Below, piece after piece: positions 61,557-64,000 of a stretch of DNA of 64,000 nt. Position 1 is the first letter of the stretch. Every line of letters begins with the position of its first letter. Source of the stretch: Amoebophrya sp. A120. Lineage: Eukaryota; Sar; Dinophyceae; Syndiniales; Amoebophryaceae. The position numbers were made by a program, and so were the translations under genes. The stretch covers positions 270,354-334,353 of the forward strand of contig CAJINV010000002.1 of NCBI GenBank assembly GCA_905178155.1. Reading direction: 5' to 3'. Below the pieces are notes generated by a model. That model saw nothing but the letters and a program-made list of their open reading frames with translations. It was not told the DNA's origin and did no database searches.

Positions 61557-63777
61557 TCAAAGCACTTTCCAATTTTCGTACGGTGCGGTCCAGTACTGCG
61601 GGGACGAGGAAAGGTAGTGTGGTACTAGTATTCATTTTTCTTGCAAAAGCATCGCATTGATAGCACAAATCGCATGACAAATTTATGGAAGATGAAAAAT
61701 GGAGTTTGTTTTTGTACGCATGCAGACTTAGGTATAGAAACCAGATATGCCAACATGCATGGTTGCAATTCGTATCACTATCAGCACGATGCTTTTTGCA
61801 GTGAATAAGTGAGTGCTGCGAGGGTGGGCGTTCTGGGGAAGTAGGCGCCATTTCGTGCTGCTGCGGTGGCGGTGTCAGGTCATCAGCTTCGGCGGGACTC
61901 CTCCCTCTACTTTCATCGCCAGCTACACGACTCTCCCCCGCTGGTCGTGCTTGTGTTCCACCAGCCTGAATTCCGCCCTGTCCACCTCCGCTTTATGCAT
62001 TGCAAAAGTATCGCACTCGTATATTAAACGCATTACAAATTTCCTCAGCATGAGAAATGAAATTTGTAATGCGGATCTACCTTAAGATTACAATTTGTAA
62101 TGCATGATTCCAATACGATTATCAGATACTTTTGCACAGGGTACGCTTCTTCCGCCACCCATTCGTTCCGCCGCTTGGCTCGCTGTTAGTTCCAACAGAC
62201 TGCTGCCATCGGAATTCGAAGCACTTATCCACGAAAAAAAGTCTGTAAGTGTAACTTTTTTGCAGGAACAGCATCACAGATTTGTTTCGCATGACAGAGA
62301 AAACCTGTCATTCGTAGCTAGTACGCGAAAACACGTAAGTACGAAAATTCCCTCTGATGCACATCCAGCATGACAAGTGTAACTGTATTGCAACGTCTGC
62401 AACACAAAGTTACACTTACACAGTTTTTTTCTTGCATAGCGCTACCCGAAGGTCCTCTAGCGGCACTACTTGCTCTATCGCTCCTGCTAACGTACGTCGG
62501 TGAAGAGGCAGGACGAGCAGTAGCGGTCCCTGCTGTGGTCAACTGCTCCTGCCAATCTACTGGGCTGGTTTCTATAGTTGGAAGTGCATTGCTGTTGCTG
62601 TTTTCAGGACCACCTCGACTTGGAATTTGTATTGCAGGTCTACTCGCTGCATCTTCCTGTCCTACTGCTCTGCGTCTGGCTTCTTCGCCTATGAGAGTGC
62701 ACAACTCCCCCTCCCCCTCATTTGTCATGCAAAACACCAAACCCAATCTTTGCCTTGCGGCACTGTTCGCATGACAAGTTCTGGCAGCCCAAACAAAACT
62801 ACACTCCTGTGCTGGAATTTTGTCATGCAAGACCTGCATTCTCGCTGACGCTTGTATTGCTGTGGATGCTCTACCCGAATGAGGGGGAGAGGAAGTTGTG
62901 CACTCTCTTATCGCCCACGCCGACCTCATTTCCATCTTCATCCACGGTCCGGAACTTCTGCGCGACATTTGTTATGCGTTGCAAAACTATCCTACTAATT
63001 GCAATCCAGCATGACAAACTCTCTTTCTCTACCTGTCCTCGCATGACAAACTCCATTGTCGTTGTTCCTGGGAACAAATTTTTTCGTGCAAGTTCGATGT
63101 TGACTAGTACGGCACAACTTTTGCAACACATATTCGTTCGCGCCCGGCAAATCGGGCACTTGAGCTGCTTGTAGCCCTTCGTTGTGACATGGTGTTTCAA
63201 GTGCCGAAACAGGCACTCTTTGTGGAACACGTGCCTGCACTATCCAAGAAAAAAACTGTGTTAGTGTAACTTTCTTTGGCTGACAGCATCACAAATTTGC
63301 TCTACATAACAGAGAAAACCTGTCATGCGTGGCTGGTAAGGGAAAACACACATGAAAAGAGGACTTCGTGGTTGTCTGGCATGACAGACGTAACTCTGTT
63401 GCATGTTCTGCATTACAGAGTTACACTTACACAGTTTTTTTCTTGCATATGCACTGCGGTAAGGCCCGCACCTGCTCGTTGAGGCGGGCCAGGGTCTCTT
63501 GTTCCGTGTCGTCCGTTATTTCCACTGAAGATGCGTTCGTACTAGGCGTTGTTGTACCTCCATGCTGCGAGGAGGTGGTGGTGGAGCAAGGTGTTCTCGT
63601 GGATGTTGGTGTAGGACTGCTGCTTGTATTTTTATCAGTACCTCCCGCTTCTGCGCTGCTGGTGCTTCTGTCACTGCTACTTCCAGCTCCTCCCCGACCT
63701 CCGATAGTGGTGTCCTCATCTCTAGTGCAGCCCGGCCGCCGCCTGAAGAACCACTGTGAAGTAGACGCGTGATACGT
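61557..63777 (-). CDS. RING-H2 protein, 5' end beyond an IE at the window edge
   Basis: Stop at 61557 (APYENWKVL). Going upstream, the frame crosses IEs at 61630-61807, 61994-62143, 62226-62438, 62690-62910, 62972-63131 and 63241-63449. Joined, the order is a Ser/Thr/Gly-rich segment, NEQVRALPQCRHVFHKECLF, QLKCPICRARTN, VDEDGNEVGVGEEARRRAV, then a Ser/Ala/Gly/Pro-rich tail. This is the second half of a RING-H2 (C..HVFH..C...CPICR) with an insert between its Cys pairs; the first Cys pair is not evident in the window and may lie upstream of 63778. Likely an E3 ubiquitin ligase-type protein; substrate unknown. Confidence 0.72.
61630..61807. mobile_element. IE-B copy, diverged
   Basis: GCAAAAGCATCGCATTGATAG and complement arms, interior ACAAATCGCATGACAAATTT; short AGT flank. 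Removal gives QHSLVPHYLSSSPQYWTAPY and a stop. Confidence 0.7.
61994..62143. mobile_element. IE-B copy
   Basis: Perfect CGCTT target repeat (61989-61993, 62144-62148); near-consensus interior. Confidence 0.92.
62226..62438. mobile_element. IE-C copy
   Basis: TATCCACGAAAAAAAGTCTG and opposite CAGTTTTTTTCTTGCATA; flank GCACT/GCGCT. Joins GPSGSASNSDGSS. Confidence 0.88.
62690..62910. mobile_element. IE-H copy
   Basis: TATGAGAGTGCACAACTCC and complement arms; perfect TCGCC target repeat (62685-62689, 62911-62915). Confidence 0.92.
62972..63131. mobile_element. IE-B copy, diverged
   Basis: TTATGCGTTGCAAAACTATCC and CAACTTTTGCAACACATA ends; flank ATTTG/ATTCG. Joins ICRARTNVAQKFRTVDE. Confidence 0.82.
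63241..63449. mobile_element. IE-C copy splitting the RING-H2
   Basis: Perfect TGCAC target repeat (63236-63240, 63450-63454). Removal restores LPQCRHVFHKEC. Confidence 0.92.
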
Positions 63778-64000
63778 TATTGAGAGGAAAAATCCCCCCT
63801 CCCCGTATTGAAACGGTATGCTTCCGCAAATTTGCGTTGCTGATTCGTGGCCACAAATCACATTTGTCCTGCAAGAAGACAAGAGCAGAAGCTTCCGTCC
63901 CATCATGGAAGCGCTTTGCCATGCTAGTGGGCCTGAAGGGGAGCCGTTTGCAATGCTGAACAACTAGACCCAAACGCCCCTACGTAGGCTGAGGATCTGG
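63778..64000. mobile_element. IE-G copy, cut by window edge
   Basis: Begins TATTGAGAGGAAAAATCCCC as in the IE-G at 33420-33728, with GGCCACAAATCACATTTGTC interior. The second terminus is not inside the window. Confidence 0.65.

Noticed and set aside
62318-62968. Single 216-codon minus-strand ORF read through an IE-H
   Set aside because: Part of it is translated IE sequence; removing the element with its perfect TCGCC repeat gives a better continuation of the RING protein.

Overview
The window looks like nuclear DNA of a dinoflagellate-lineage alveolate, probably a syndinian parasite close to Amoebophrya. Three things support this. A 14-nt piece identical to the 3' end of the dinoflagellate trans-spliced leader (CATTTTGGCTCAAG) lies at 12129-12142 on the minus strand. 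Nearly every gene is broken by short inverted-repeat elements that behave as introns (introner-like elements, IEs), a hallmark I recall from published Amoebophrya genomes. One gene, ribosomal protein eL27, is plainly eukaryotic. The genus is inference; lineage-level confidence is higher. No tRNA, rRNA, CRISPR array or bacterial operon was seen.

Layout, left to right. 1-4389 (-): a membrane-anchored family-1 glycosyltransferase split by seven IEs. 5754-12140 (-): a complete LINE (ORF1 plus endonuclease/reverse transcriptase ORF2) with a 12-bp target duplication and a spliced-leader remnant as its 5' end. 12405-14104 (-): an unknown protein. 15492-19595 (-): a large low-complexity protein with four IEs. 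21266-22274 (-): eL27. 23030-24115: a 230-bp tandem array. 24304-25611 (-): an endonuclease-only LINE fragment between 56-bp direct repeats. 26800-30700: GC-rich palindromic satellites. 31892-43212 (-): three paralogous genes sharing a signal-peptide N-terminus, two carrying a RING finger and one carrying a 21-residue basic repeat. 46268-53603 (-): a very large DUF4116-repeat membrane protein. 53679-56765 (-): another large disordered secretory protein. 57809-61087 (+): a small conserved-looking protein with a canonical 2.5-kb intron. 61557-63777 (-): a RING-H2 protein running off the right edge.

The dominant biology is the IE system. I delimited about 47 copies in nine terminal-inverted-repeat families (called IE-A to IE-I here). 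All families share the outermost bases 5'-TAT(C/G)...(C/G)ATA-3' and most copies are flanked by a 3-6 bp (usually 5 bp) direct repeat. In almost every coding copy, removing the element plus one copy of that repeat restores one continuous reading frame, and the restored proteins show recognisable motifs that only exist across the junction (a complete RING in two genes, a DUF4116 repeat run, a glycosyltransferase). The elements therefore appear to create introns on insertion, with boundaries that mostly do not fit GT-AG.

Most protein genes lie on the minus strand. Several encode signal peptides or signal anchors followed by RING, low-complexity or repeat regions, which would fit a secreted or surface repertoire of a parasite; that role is inferred only from architecture and lineage.
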